Shown here in pieces: positions 1 to 12,526 of a stretch of DNA of 64,000 nucleotides. The notes under the pieces are model-generated. The model had not been told where the DNA came from and made no database searches. It saw nothing but the letters and a program-made list of their open reading frames with translations. Every line of letters starts with the position of its first letter. Positions within the stretch are counted from its first letter, which is position 1. A program made the position numbers and the translations under genes. Origin of the DNA: Sphagnum magellanicum (lineage: Eukaryota > Streptophyta > Sphagnopsida > Sphagnales > Sphagnaceae); the NCBI GenBank assembly GCA_021904315.1, contig CM038920.1:6696001-6760000 (forward strand), in the 5' to 3' direction.

Positions 1-57
1 GAAATTGGATGTGTATATTTACTGTAATGTGCATGTGTCTTTGTTCCTTCATGTCAG

Positions 58-3000
58 ATCTGGTGAACAATCTTGGGACTATTGCGCGATCTGGGACCAA
101 ATCTTTCATGGAGGCCCTTACAGCTGGTGCTGATATAAGCATGATTGGACAGTTTGGAGTTGGTTTCTACTCTGCATATCTGGTTGCAGAGAAAGTTGTT
201 GTACACACACGTCATAATGATGATGAGCAGTACGTGTGGGAGTCCCAGGCTGGTGGTTCTTTCACTGTTCGGAGAGATACTGGTAGCACATCCAACCTGT
301 CATCCCCCATCATGTTAGATGAGCAGCCAAAATTACATGTTACATGCGAGAGTTTTGATGCTTGGTGGAGCTGGAACAGCTGTGATGAAAAGACATTGCA
401 ATACAGTCTGAATTGTCACTGACAATCATGACTTTCAGTTGTAGTCAAATTCTGAGCTGTGGGCCACCTAGAAGACTGAAACATTATTCAATTGACTTGT
501 TCTCTTCTCCAGCTATTGATACATTTTTCATATGCATGTCTACCAATTGTCTAACACCTGTTTATTTTAAGTAGTTTCTGTTCTGTTTTGGAAAAAGCAC
601 TGGAAAGATCAATTGGCTGATCAAAGTGGTGCCTTGGACAGGTGAAGATTTGGGTCGGGGAACTAAGATCATATTGCATCTCAAGGAAGATCAGCTGGAG
701 TATTTAGAGGAGAGAAAATTGAAGGATCTTGTTAAGAAGCACTCAGAGTTTATCAGCTACCCCATCTCTCTCTGGACAGAGAAGACAACTGAGAAGGAGG
801 TGTCTGATGATGAGGATGAGGAAGGTGATAAAGCAGAAGAGAAAGAGGTGGAGGAAGGAAAGATTGAAGATGTTGATGATGAAGAGACGAAGGAGAAGGC
901 CAAGAAAACCAAGAAGGTGTGACCTAAATTGTTCACTTAAGTTTACATCTCATGTCAACTGTGTGCTATCATCTAGATTCCCTTTTGAGTCATGTTTTAA
1001 CTGATTGCTTTTGAAGCCTATTTGGTCCACAATTCTCTTTTCCCTTTGGTCTGTTATATTCTGTTTTTTCTTCCTAATGTGCATACTCTTCTTTTATCCC
1101 CCCCACCTGCTTTTTATCTCTATTTTCTAGCCAGTTATCATGGCTGAGTATTCCCCTTGAGTCCCGACTTGCAGCAGAAACTTACTATGCAGGCTAGTGG
1201 TTACACTGGCCTACATCCACTCCAGGGAACTGATGAAGGCAGTGGGTTGGTTGTGATAGATAATTGCTACCGTACATGTTGCTGTTGATAGTCCTGTCAC
1301 TAATGTTCATAGTTCTAGTTTTATTGTTCTTACTTCAAGGTGTACCCTTTGTGCTTTTGTTCTTCTTGGTTCTTCAGTCTCATCTGGAAGTCTTTTTTTG
1401 AACCTTAGTTTTGACCCTCTTAATTGTGAGTATGGAGATTTCTCAATTCTCATGAGAGGCATTCCTCACTGATTGAAAACTTGTTTTCCTTTGCAGGTCA
1501 AGGAAGTGTCACATGAGTGGGCTGTGATGAATAAGCAGAAACCTATTTGGATGAGGCAACCAGACCAGATTACCAAAGAAGAATATGCTGCCTTCTACAA
1601 AAGCTTGACAAATGACTGGGAAGAGCATCTGGCTGTCAAGCATTTTTCTGTTGAAGGCCAGGTTGTTACCCCCCCCCAGTTGAACTGAAGAACCCCAAAG
1701 CTTCACCATCTTTGCAATTCCTCTGCTCGCATTGGTTCTGACTAGTAACAATGTACATGTTTCCATACAAAAGAGGTTATTATTTGTGGAATTATTCAGG
1801 TTTTTGTGCAATATTTTAATAGAACACCTTCTCCTTCTAATGTTCTATCAGGACCTTTGTTTCTTGTTATGCAGCTGGAATTTAAGTCAGTGCTCTTTGT
1901 GCCTAAGAGAGCTCCTTTTGACATGTTCGATGGGCGCAAGAAGCAAAACAATATCAAGCTTTATGTTCGACGAGTGTTTATTATGGACAATTGCGAGGAA
2001 TTGATTCCTGAGTACCTTGGCTTTGTAAAGGGCATTGTTGACTCAGAGGACCTTCCTTTGAACATCTCTCGTGAGATGCTGCAGCAAAACAAGATTCTGA
2101 AGGTACCTGGATCTCACACTTGCCTATAACCACAGTAGGGAGCTGATGAAGTCAGTGGGTCTAAACCCTAATTTATCGTGCTTTTTGTTGTAGTCCTTCC
2201 ATTCTCTGTTCTTCCTTTTCCTGATTCTTCAATCCTTATCTGATGGATTTTCCTGAATAAAATTTTATTTGGTCATGGTTTTCTTGATTGTTAGTACAGC
2301 CATATCTCGACACCCATGAGTATTATGAGAACTTCCATCTTAAATATGCAATGTTTGATTATGGCTTTGTAGAGGGGGAAAATGATGTGAATAATATTAA
2401 CAACCTTTTTCCAACCTAGGATGCTGAAATGTTTTATGGGAATCTCTCTGATGCACTCTCACAGCTAGACCTGTCACAGTAGATCACTTGTTTCTGTAAG
2501 GAAAATGTAGCATGCATGGAATTTTATTGACAAAACTGTGTATTGTGATATGCTGACACTTTTTCCTTGCCATTTTCTTGATGCACTATCATGATGTATT
2601 CGTGCCTTATGCTGATTGAGTAACAGGGGGATGAAAATGAACAGGGACATCTTATTCCTTATATATATGATAACTTATTCTATGGGAATCTCTCTGAAGC
2701 AAGATCTCTCTCTACCAGGGTTGTAACAGTAGTCAATTAAGTTTTTGTTAGGAAAAGCTAGAATGTTACTTTCATGAATGGAAATTGGATGTCATGACTG
2801 TCTTGGATTGGGAGTACAACCGATTTCCTCTTGTGGCCAAATGTGGCTTTCATTTTGGAAACTTTCTGTGACTACCTTTGCAGAAGTGACCACTTATGAC
2901 TGTCACGACCCTGGATGCAAATGATATTATAACGTTGGTGTCTTATCTTTTAGCTTTGGTGTTGTCTGCAGGTTATCAGAAAGAATCTAGTCAAGAAATG

Positions 3001-4936
3001 TATAGAGATGTTCATTGAGATTTCTGAGAACAAAGAAGACTATGACAAGTTCTATGAGTCATTTGGGAAGAATTTGAAGCTTGGCATTCATGAGGATTCT
3101 GCCAACCGTTCCAAACTTGCAGGTATTTATTCTGTGTTTGCTAGGTTTTCATGCATCCTGTTGTTGTGAAATGCTTCAATTGACTGGCAGTGGACTCTTT
3201 CACAGTTTTCCAACATTTCAGTTTAGTAATGGTACTGTGAATCTGTGGCATTTCAGATCTTTTGAGGTATCAATCAACGAAGTCTGGTGAGGAATTCACT
3301 TCTTTGAAGGACTATGTTACTCGCATGAAGGAAGGGCAGAGTGATATTTACTATATTACAGGGGAATCCCGCAAGGCAGTTGAGAACTCTCCATTCCTGG
3401 AGAAGTTAAAAAAGCGTGGTCTTGAAGTTCTCTTTATGGTTGACCCAATAGATGAGTATGCAGGTGTGCAAGCATGGTGGCATGGTCTCTTCTTATATTG
3501 TATCTGATAGTATATTATTGTGCAATCTTCATTTTTTGTGGATAAACTATTTGCCTCCAATTTTGTTTTTGGAGCATAACTAACTATATACGGTGTTATT
3601 TCTGGAGTGCAGTGCAGCAGTTGAAGGAATATGATGGAAAGAAACTGGTTTCTTCCACAAAAGAGGTACAGTTATCTTTCATGCATCTTGTATGAGGTTT
3701 GCGCTTCAGAAATTTAGCTCTCTGATTGTGAATTGGGCTTTTTGATGGTAGGAAGTTATTCTAGACCGCTAAATCTAGACCTTGTGTTTTCACACATATA
3801 TGTAATAAGTCTTCTGTGTGTCTTGTGTGCACTGCATTTACTGTTCCAAATCTGGTGACCACAGGGATTGAAGCTGGATGAGACTGAAGAGGAAGCAAAG
3901 AAGAAAGAGGAGATCAAGGCTCAATTTGAGGGGCTCTGCAAGCTTATGAAGGTTTGGATTATTCATGTTTTACAATTGCTTTCATGCTGAGAACTGTGCA
4001 AAGTGATAGGCCCTGAGCCTGTTGATGAGGTGAGCAGATTTTCATCTGTTACACAAATTACTGTGGTGGAACACAATTACAGAGGTGGAGGGTTCTGTAT
4101 GTTCTTGCAATATTTCCTAGCCTAACTGGAACTATTGTTTGTGCAGGACATTCTAGGAGGGAAGGTGGAGAAAGTTCTGGTGTCAGACCGCATTGTGGAT
4201 TCCCCATGCTGTCTTGTCACTGGGGAGTAAGTCCTCTTCTTTGACATTTTGTCTAACATGGCAGCAACATTGTTCTTGTATCTGTTTGCAGTTTGCAGGC
4301 ACAGTAAAGCACATAGTTTGTGAGGAAATTTGAATTGGGGGTTAAAGTGCTTGATGTAGGTACGGGTGGAGTGCGAATATGGAGCGTATCATGAAGGCAC
4401 AAGCACTTCGTGACAGCAGCATGGGCAGCTACATGAGCAGCAAGAAGACTCTTGAAATCAATCCTGACAATGCAGTCATGATTGAGCTACGAAAGCGTGC
4501 TGATGCTGACAAGTCTGACAAGACTGTGAAGGACCTTGTCTTATTACTTTTTGAGACAGGTTTGTTATTTACCTGCTGCATCTTCTATTTTGTGAGGAAG
4601 AAATCAACAAGTTTTCTCCAGTAGTTAGTTCTTTGGATGCCATGGCTTAAAATCGGACCCACCCAGCTTGGGAATTTTGTTGTTCATGTCAAGATCATCC
4701 CCCTGGAAATTTCAGAACTCAAATGATTTATTCCTGCCTTGTTTTCATGTGCAGCACTTCTGACTTCTGGATTCAGTCTTGAAGAACCCAACACATTTGG
4801 AACTCGCATTCACCGGATGATCAAGCTAGGGCTCAGCATTGATGAAGAGAATGCAACTGGTGTTGATGATGAGACTGAAATTCCACCATTGGAAGAGGAT
4901 GTTGATGAAGGCAGCCGAATGGAGGAAGTGGATTAG
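58..4936 (+). CDS. HSP90: Cytosolic HSP90 chaperone, 5' end outside window (11 exons seen)
   Basis: ATP-dependent dimeric chaperone of the cytosol. Exons read from conserved protein and GT-AG junctions: 58-282, 642-916, 1497-1661, 1875-2102, 2972-3122, 3257-3463, 3613-3665, 3865-3951, 4147-4226, 4360-4559, 4755-4936. All phases join, giving 617 residues with no stop until TAG at 4934-4936. About 90-95 N-terminal residues lie upstream; positions 1-57 are the end of an intron. Visible: [14 protein letters not shown], the glycine-rich [14 protein letters not shown] lid of the ATPase domain, an acidic/Lys-rich charged linker (end of exon 642-916), the middle domain with the ATP-contacting Arg in [12 protein letters not shown], and the C-terminal MEEVD that docks TPR co-chaperones. 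MEEVD and the lack of KDEL or a transit peptide place it in the cytosol. The gene looks intact. Arabidopsis cytosolic HSP90 genes have only 2-3 introns, so this one is intron-rich. The promoter is not in the window. Confidence 0.97.
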
Positions 4937-7768
4937 AAGAGTTCCTGAAATAGGTGGGTTGAGAGAAATGGCTGGAGTTACAGCGGGCTGGCAAAAAGAC
5001 ACCGATCAAAACATTTTACAGTCTATTGTTCTCTGGCACACAAGGGACTCAGTAGCACACACATTACAAGTAGTGGCAGAGGAAGAATGGTGTCACCAAC
5101 ATCATTACTCTCCCGAAATTGTCAGAAACTTGATCAATCTTGCTTAAAATATTTCCTGATTTTTGTCATTTACCAGTTATTCCAAGTTCCAAAATCCTTA
5201 TCTGTTTTGTCTGCACACCTGCCCCAGCATCATCTTTCAAAGCTTTGAGAACCAGGATCTTCTTGTTACAATTACCCACATAAATTAGTGTCTAAAAAGC
5301 TCATTGTTTTTTACTCAAAGACCAATTTCGTTGAACTCCTGTTATGAATAACTTGTGTTTCAGCAAAGGAGTTCAAACATGCAATTGTTCAAAAAGTACA
5401 CAATTTTTTTCAGATGTGTAGTTTATGGAGGTCTGGGGTGAAGGAAGAAGAGGAATCCATTAAAGAAAAGTAATCTACTTATAAAACCTCAATTTCAATT
5501 GTTAAGTTGATTAGTCTGAGATGCTAATCTGTACTCTTGAGGACAGTAAGGGTTCTGTTTGGGGGTTGGTTGGCTGCAATTTGAAGATACACTAGTGTTG
5601 TTGGTCAGGCTTTGGGAATAGGTGATGGTTTCTACCATCTTTGTGCTGAAGACATCTGTGGAGGAGAAGAAGGAAAATGTTATGGTTTAGGCTATTTGCT
5701 GTATAAGTGTAAATGTAAAACTAATTTATTTTTAGCTCAGGTATAAAAATCCAATCCACATTTGTGAATGTCCAAGTGTACTTATAAATTTTGTAACGCC
5801 ATTTTATCCCATGCAAAAACAGTTGATTTGTGAAAGTGTATATAATGAGCATAATAGTCACATGCAATGTAAAACTTGGAAATGAAACATGAAATCTGTT
5901 ATTGAAGATGAAAGCATCGAACTGACAAATTATGAAGTGATAATGTGACTATTGGGGTTCAATAAAGAATTGCCTCATTATTGACATGGCTGAATACATG
6001 CAAAAAAATCATTTACACTATTTTAAAGAGTAATGATTTTTATAAGTGCAAATGGAATGATGGGCACAGAATCTGAGGTAAGTCCCCAGGTCCAGGGCAT
6101 TACCAAAATAAATGTACCACCCAAAGCTACTCCAAGGGTGGTGGTGGTACATGAATCCTGGTTATGCTCTGGACACTACTAATATTCCTAAAATGAAAGA
6201 GTGCCTCCTTGAATCTGGAAGATGCTTAATGCAGACAGAGGAGTGAAACTTACCATTTTTCAAGGTAGGCTTCAAATACACTAAGAAATTTCTGGCAGTA
6301 GATACCATAGATGTAATTGGTCTCTACATTTTTGTGCAGTTATTTTACAAATTTATTTTCATTGCATTTACACATACACTCACAACATTTGTCTTTGACC
6401 TTTTTGTTGGCTCTGCACCCAAGGGGAGAGACTACACAATGACTTGTAGGTTAGGTAGCTCTGTCCTTTCATCTTCTCGTTTATTTTCTTTTTCTGATCC
6501 ATACTTAGGGCAGAGATATTACATGACTAGCTGCTTGTTTAAGCTGCTGCTGCAATCAGGGAGCAAAAACACTTCAGCCTAAATTCCACCAGAAGAAGCA
6601 GGGATTCAACAGAGGCTCAAACAGTACACAATGCTGCTCCACTGTTACATTTTTCCAGAAGTGTATAGAAACGACTTGGAATCAATCTTTGTGCATAGTT
6701 TAGCAGACTCACAAATCCAAATTCTCAATGGAGTTATTATTTATTTGCCTTTTTTTTCCTGGAGAAAGTTTGCCATGAAGAAAAACTGAAAGTTAAATTG
6801 AAGTGATTGATGGGATTACACCTTTGTGACAACAAATCCAAGCACCCACTTAGAGGGAACTATGTGACCGAAAAAAGACCCAACTCAGAAGACACTCCTG
6901 TAGCCATGACTTTGGACAATACAGTAGTAGACTGAGCAAGAGCAGGAAGAAAGAGTCTCATATTTGTAAGATTAGAGCACTGAACCTTGAGAGATTAGTT
7001 TTGAACTGTTTGATAAGAGATGGATGGCATTGCATGTGCAGGAAAAGGGATGAGGCCCATACATTGTGCCAAGATATGCTGTCCTTCACAGCAACCTGTG
7101 TGGATGACAATTCGCAACCTGTCTGAAAAGAGACAATCCCTGCACAAGTTCCAATACTCACATCAGAATTTGTTATTTGATCTACATGTATTACCTTCAT
7201 TCTGCTTGTCACTAGCAGCAGCTAGACAGCCAGTTGCTTAAGTTGTGTGACTTGCAATCTTGGCAAAAGTCAACAATAGAGGAGAGTCACATGTGGAAAC
7301 AACTCAAGGAGTGGCATTCTCTTCCCATCTTGGGAAGTTCTTTGAGATCTGGAACTGCATGAAACAGCATTAAGATTTGCTTTCAAGAACAGGATTCAAT
7401 TCTCTCGATAATGCTAGAGGATTTCTTGGATGTCCTGACATCAGACCCTGACCTCAGACCCCAACCTGAGAGATGGATGCTGAATCTAGTTGAAACAAAG
7501 TCTCTGTAGACATAATGGAATTGAGCAGGGAGTAATCAGACACCATTATGTCCGCACACTGTCTGCCTATATAGAAGACTAGCTTAGCTAGTGGGGCTGA
7601 ATGTTACAAACCACTTATTCAAGGTCCTCACCATGCCTGCCAGCAACCTGCACCCTCAGTTCTTTGATAGAAGAGCTGAGAACCTCTGAATGCTTTCCAA
7701 AAGTATCACTTTTACTCACCCTCCCAGTGAACTTATGACCTTTGTCAAGCTGAAACAGTTACAGGTTT
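4937..7768. other. Intergenic gap between convergent genes
   Basis: This stretch separates the HSP90 stop from the stop of the converging minus-strand gene and must hold both 3' untranslated regions. An AATAAA occurs at 5961-5966, but it is 1 kb past the HSP90 stop and cannot be assigned. Short open frames here show no recognisable protein. No repeat or RNA gene was seen. Confidence 0.6.
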
Positions 7769-10700
7769 CTATGCAAAGTGTGCTGGAGAGGCCACTTGGC
7801 TACGGATGCGGCTTGACCTTCTAACAGGTGTCAGCTTTAATTGCTCAATTCCAGTGCCCTGCAACACCCAGTTCCCAGAGAAAAAGTCAGGTCTATGAAA
7901 CCAGGTTGGCCTGTGTGACATAACAGTATGGTTTTCCAAAAGTGGACTGGAAGTACTTGGTTTTGGTGGCACAAACTGAGTAGCACTTTGAGAGAAATGG
8001 TTTAGGGTTTAGGGTTATATTCTCATTTTATCTGCTTGATGGAAAATGCTTTTCTGCTTTCTGACCCTAAACCCTAAACCCCACTTATATTTTGGTTCTA
8101 TCTTAATTGCTCTTCCTTACATGTCTCTTCTCCTTGTCTCTTGTGATCTGCACAATGGAGAAGGTCCTAGATGCTTTTCAAAGAATTGTAGATGCAATAC
8201 TGGCATTGCATAGGTACCTCATTGATAGCAACAGGTTCATAGGCTGTGAAACTGCCGAGAGGGCGAGATCCATCAGGCATGATAGATAGCTGGCTTTCTA
8301 TGACAGAGTTGGTGTCACTCCCACTCCCACTTGCATCTGATGATGAGATCTCACTTGCACTCCCACTTGATGACATACTGGATTCAGAATACAGGTGGGG
8401 TGCAGTGGGCATGAAGGTTCCCAGGGGAGTTCGAATGCCTGTCCTGTCAGAGATGTACCCTGGTTTTGTAGAGAATCCAGTAGGTGCACTCACTGTCGGC
8501 ATCTCTTGCATGTGGGATGCTGGCCTAGCAAGTGCTGTCGGGGCACTCAGTGCAGGTGTCATAGCCCTGTTGTAGGAAAATTCCTGTAACCCAAATTTTC
8601 CTGGAGCCAAGACCTTATAAGCTGGTGATGAGATTGCACATGTGGTTTTTGGAAGGTTATGATACACAGAAGCCCTTGTAGCCAATTTCACTGTGGGTAC
8701 AGGAGGCTGTTCATCAGTTGCTGCAGGTAAATTGCACTTGTGATCCTCCTTGAATGATGGTTTTGTTTCTCTCTTGGTTTGTGCTGAAGCCCTCTGCTGT
8801 TTGAATAAGAAGGATACAGCCACAGCCACACCAAATGATCCAATGGTAATGATGACAAACTGAGATCTAGAAGTCTCTGCACCATCAATTCCCTCAACCA
8901 ACAATGATTGAACCAGAAGCTCATCAACATTGTCATCTCTGATAACATCATTGTCTTCATCGACAAATGATGTCAATCCTGGTGAATCAGTTTGTGGTGT
9001 GGAGGCATCAAAACACATTTCACTTCCTCCTGCAGATGAATCAGAGGCCATTCCTTCCATTTCTGTAGATAATTCAGTAGTCAGATGCTCGACATCTACA
9101 CTGATACTGGCTTTATACTCTCCCTTGCTTGATACCAATTTTGTGCTTGTGACAGAGGTATCAATAGTTCGCCTGGAATGGACTTCATCTGATTTGACAA
9201 AGGCACTCAAGTTGTCCTCAGTGGTAGCTGCTACATTGCTGGGCATGTCGAGTGCTGCTTCTTCCTGCAGATTTAAGAAAGTCTCACCCACCTGCACCAA
9301 AAGCAAATTAATTGGTGACACATGTCCTGTGACTGCCCACTTGTTGAAAATAATGGTATTGTGATGTTTCCATAGCAGTTGCAAGATGCTGCACGAATCT
9401 GAGAGACAATGCAGAGGGCAGTCAGATACATCAAACATTATTGCATGGAGTTTTTCAGCAAAAGCTTCTTACCACAGGGTTTATGAGGATCGAGTAGAGA
9501 TCTTTCTCAAATCCTTCCATGCCTGGTGTGTCAAGCAAAGTTTGCTCTTCTATCAATGTATCTAGCAATAATGCATCCATTGTACCCATCTCCACAACAA
9601 GTGCAGGGGTAGTCATCTGAAGCAACTCCATGAGCCCCATGTTGTCATCCTCGTACTCAGCCTTACTATCAACACCTTCAGGATAGCCTGAGTCTATCAA
9701 TGGTGCCAGTGACGCCTGCACACCATCTGTAGACTCTCCACCAGCATTCAGTACTGCATCTGTTGAAAGTTCGTCCAACTTGAGCTTCCATGAAACCCAG
9801 ACCTTAAAACCATGAGAGACAATGTCGGTGGTGATCTGAGAAACCTTTATCCACAGTTGACTACAAACTGTTCTGAAGTGATGGAGAATGCCAGTGAGAT
9901 GGTTCCATGGTCCAACTAAACTCTCAGTCTCATGGAGGTTTTTATGATCACCTGTTGTGGCACTCAAGCTCAATGAAGGGTAGCTACCCACATAAGCATC
10001 TGCAAAACCTCTGAAGTGGTTATATCGTATCTGTTGGACAAGCGAGTAGACTTGCGTCCTCACATGACCATAGCAGTTATGAATTGAGATGAGATCTACA
10101 ACTGGATAAAAGGAACTAGTATGACTGCAATCCTGCCACAGGCCCTCAATGCTCTTGGACATCTCCAAGACTGGTTTCCTGATAGAGGACTTCTGCCATG
10201 CTGATGCCAAAGGGTTGACATGCCATTTTTGTGGTAGAAGCCCTTGACTGCCAGATGCCAATACTCCAAACACAAATCCCAAAAGCAGACTGCCAAACAC
10301 CATCCCTGTCAGAAACCTTGAACCCAAAGAAAGCTCATGATTATCAATCTCATCCTCCTCCTCAATATCAAGGTCTACAGGACAATGTATTCCTATGGTT
10401 TGCAAAGCAGCTACTGGTGTCACAGACTCGCCTTTCCCATGTGTAAACTCTTCTGCTATGAAACAGACTTTTGGTGGTGGAAACCCAGAGCAGGTTATTT
10501 CTGTGACCTCCTGGGCATCTACCACATTGTCACAGCTTGTCTTTGCAGCAAGGTCATCTTGATCTGAAAGTGGTCCACTCTCATTAATCTCAGAGCTGGT
10601 ATCCACCACATTGCTACAGCTTGTGTTTGCAGGAAGGCTATCTTGATGTGTAGGTGGAATTTCCTCAGCTATCATAGAGGTACAGTAACCCCTTTTAACA

Positions 10701-12526
10701 TATTGTGACATACATTCAGAGGAAATAGGTGCCTTGACCTCCTCCAGCTCCACCATATTGTTGCAACTCATCCTTGCAGTAAGCATGTCGTCATTTGAAA
10801 GTAGAATACTCTCAGCAGTCTCAGATGTACTTTCTACCCTTTTAGCCCAACCTTTACTCCACTCAGAAATATCCACAATATCAGCTTTTGGTGAAGCCAG
10901 AATTTCTGTTAGAGAACTCTCAGGTGCAGTACCAACTGAACCAAAATCTGGATTCTGCAGAAGGTCCATTCCACACTCAGACTGTTTTCTCATAAAATCA
11001 GGTTTGGGAGACAAGACCTTCTGGACAGGTTGTTCAACCCCAACTGTAAATGCTACGCCACCTGAGTCAACCTGCAACAATTGAGGTAGAGGAGAAAAAG
11101 ATGTTTTCTCTAGATGCACATCTTGTGAAGTCTCATCACTGATCAAGACCTGGGAGGAGGAGTTTTCAGGGGTTTGAGGTGTCGCAAGGTTTTCATCATG
11201 TTGCATAAACTTCTCAATCCGAGTCTGGAGCTGAGCAATGTTCACCTCAATCTTGCATGGTAATCTTCTTATCCTTGTTGATTCACCTGTTCCAGAATTT
11301 GCAGTTCCTACATGTGCATTGCAATGAGCTGGTCTTTCAACAAGCACCTTTTGATGATGTTTTGGTGAAGCACAGTAAGGCTTCGAGGGACTGAACAGAG
11401 GAGTGGCTGCTGAACAAGGTCTTGGTGTCTTGATAGGAGTTGCAACTCGACCTTTTCGAGATGGCAGAGTCTCACAGTGCTTGGCATGATCATTGTGTGA
11501 AAAACTCATATTATTCTCCTTATGAACTTCCGAGGTCTTTGTTGGAGTATTGGGTTCCCTAACATCCAGCTTAGCTGCCAAAATGCAAGACTCTGTCAGC
11601 AAGAATAGAAGGCTACATATCCAGCTAAAAGCTCTACAGACATTAAGAGCCATTACTTGTGTTAGCAGTCTCCCCTCCCTAATGGGTGTACAATTCACAA
11701 CAAGTTGCAGGGCTCATGATTGGAAAAAATCAGTCAAGGCTTGAAAGGTGACAAAGGAATCAAACAAAGCCAGAGCAATGAAAAGAAAGCTCCATGCAAT
11801 TCACATATGCACAGAGGGCTATGAATGAAATTACATGAAAGATGTGAATATGAGATGGACTTAGCCTTAAAATTTAGCTTCATTAAAATCCATTTGGATC
11901 TATAATCTGGTAGAGATTGCATTCCCATTTGGATTAAGAATCAACTGGGATGAATGTGGCCTAGACAAATCAAATAGATAACTTGAAAATTTCAATGACA
12001 TGGAGACAAAATTGAGTCGAAATCAGTTTGAAATTAGATCAAAATCAATTTGAAATATCATATCACATACATATGTATTATAATGAAGATGTTACAATTT
12101 CAATGGTTTTTATTATATATCTAGACCAAGATTGCAATAGGATGGACAGAGCTTGAACAAATTGAATAGATGACTTGAAAAATTCAATCATGTATTCAAT
12201 TGCACCCCTTCAACTCCACTTCAAAGATGTTAACTCCCATATCCTCATGAAACTATGGTTGAAAGATTTCAAAAACTAACGAGAAGTATGAAAGAAGGCT
12301 AAAGAGGAGCACCTTTGCCGGGAGACTGGTCGCTGTACCCGGAATTGCGGGGAACCGCAGTCTCAGGCCGCAGCACCGTTGGAGGCGGCACACCGATGAC
12401 GAACCTTCGAGGCTTCGAAGAAGAAGAAGAAGAAGAAGAAGGACCTGGCGATTTGGATGCCGCCTTCTTCGCCCTTTCGTGGTATGGCGACCTGCAGCTC
12501 CCGTTGCTCCCGGCAAACGCCGACAT
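7769..12526 (-). CDS. Unrecognised two-membrane-segment plant protein, four exons
   Basis: Reconstructed on the minus strand as 12526-12313, 11574-9473, 9291-8218 and 7858-7769. Phases join exactly (first junction splits an Ala codon, the others are phase 0), giving about 1159 residues. The start is the ATG at 12524-12526, opening MSAFAGSNGSC. A poly-Ser run near residues 30-37 is encoded by a GAA/TTC microsatellite, followed by RRFVIGVPPPTVLR. The long middle is Ser/Thr/Glu-rich and mostly disordered, with KIEVNIAQLQTRIEKFMQHD as a possible short coil. Two hydrophobic segments, FLTGMVFGSLLLGFVFGVL (exon 2) and FVIITIGSFGVAVAVSFLF (exon 3), look like membrane spans. The tail is basic, with PVRRSSRIR near the C-terminus. 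A simpler model starting at an upstream ATG of exon 2 (11698) is possible, but that leader aligns with intron sequence in the decayed copy at 45 kb. I do not recognise the family; an endomembrane or nuclear-envelope protein is only a guess. Confidence 0.8.
7999..8080. repeat. Telomere-motif inverted repeat inside an intron
   Basis: Two perfect 17-bp arms, 7999-8015 (GGTTTAGGGTTTAGGGT) and 8064-8080 (its reverse complement), surround a 48-bp spacer. Each arm holds about 2.4 units of the plant telomere repeat TTTAGGG. The structure lies in the last intron (7859-8217) of the minus-strand gene. Confidence 0.9.

Noticed and set aside
8246-9364. Plus-strand open frames of 109 and 144 codons
   Set aside because: They lie antisense to exon 3 of the minus-strand gene, whose frame is supported by splice phases and by membrane-span structure.
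9455-11698. A signal-peptide-like start (MALNVCRAFSWICSLLFLL) for the minus-strand gene
   Set aside because: It precedes a good splice acceptor at 11575-11576, joins in phase with a convincing exon at 12313-12526, and the equivalent stretch in the duplicated copy looks like intron.
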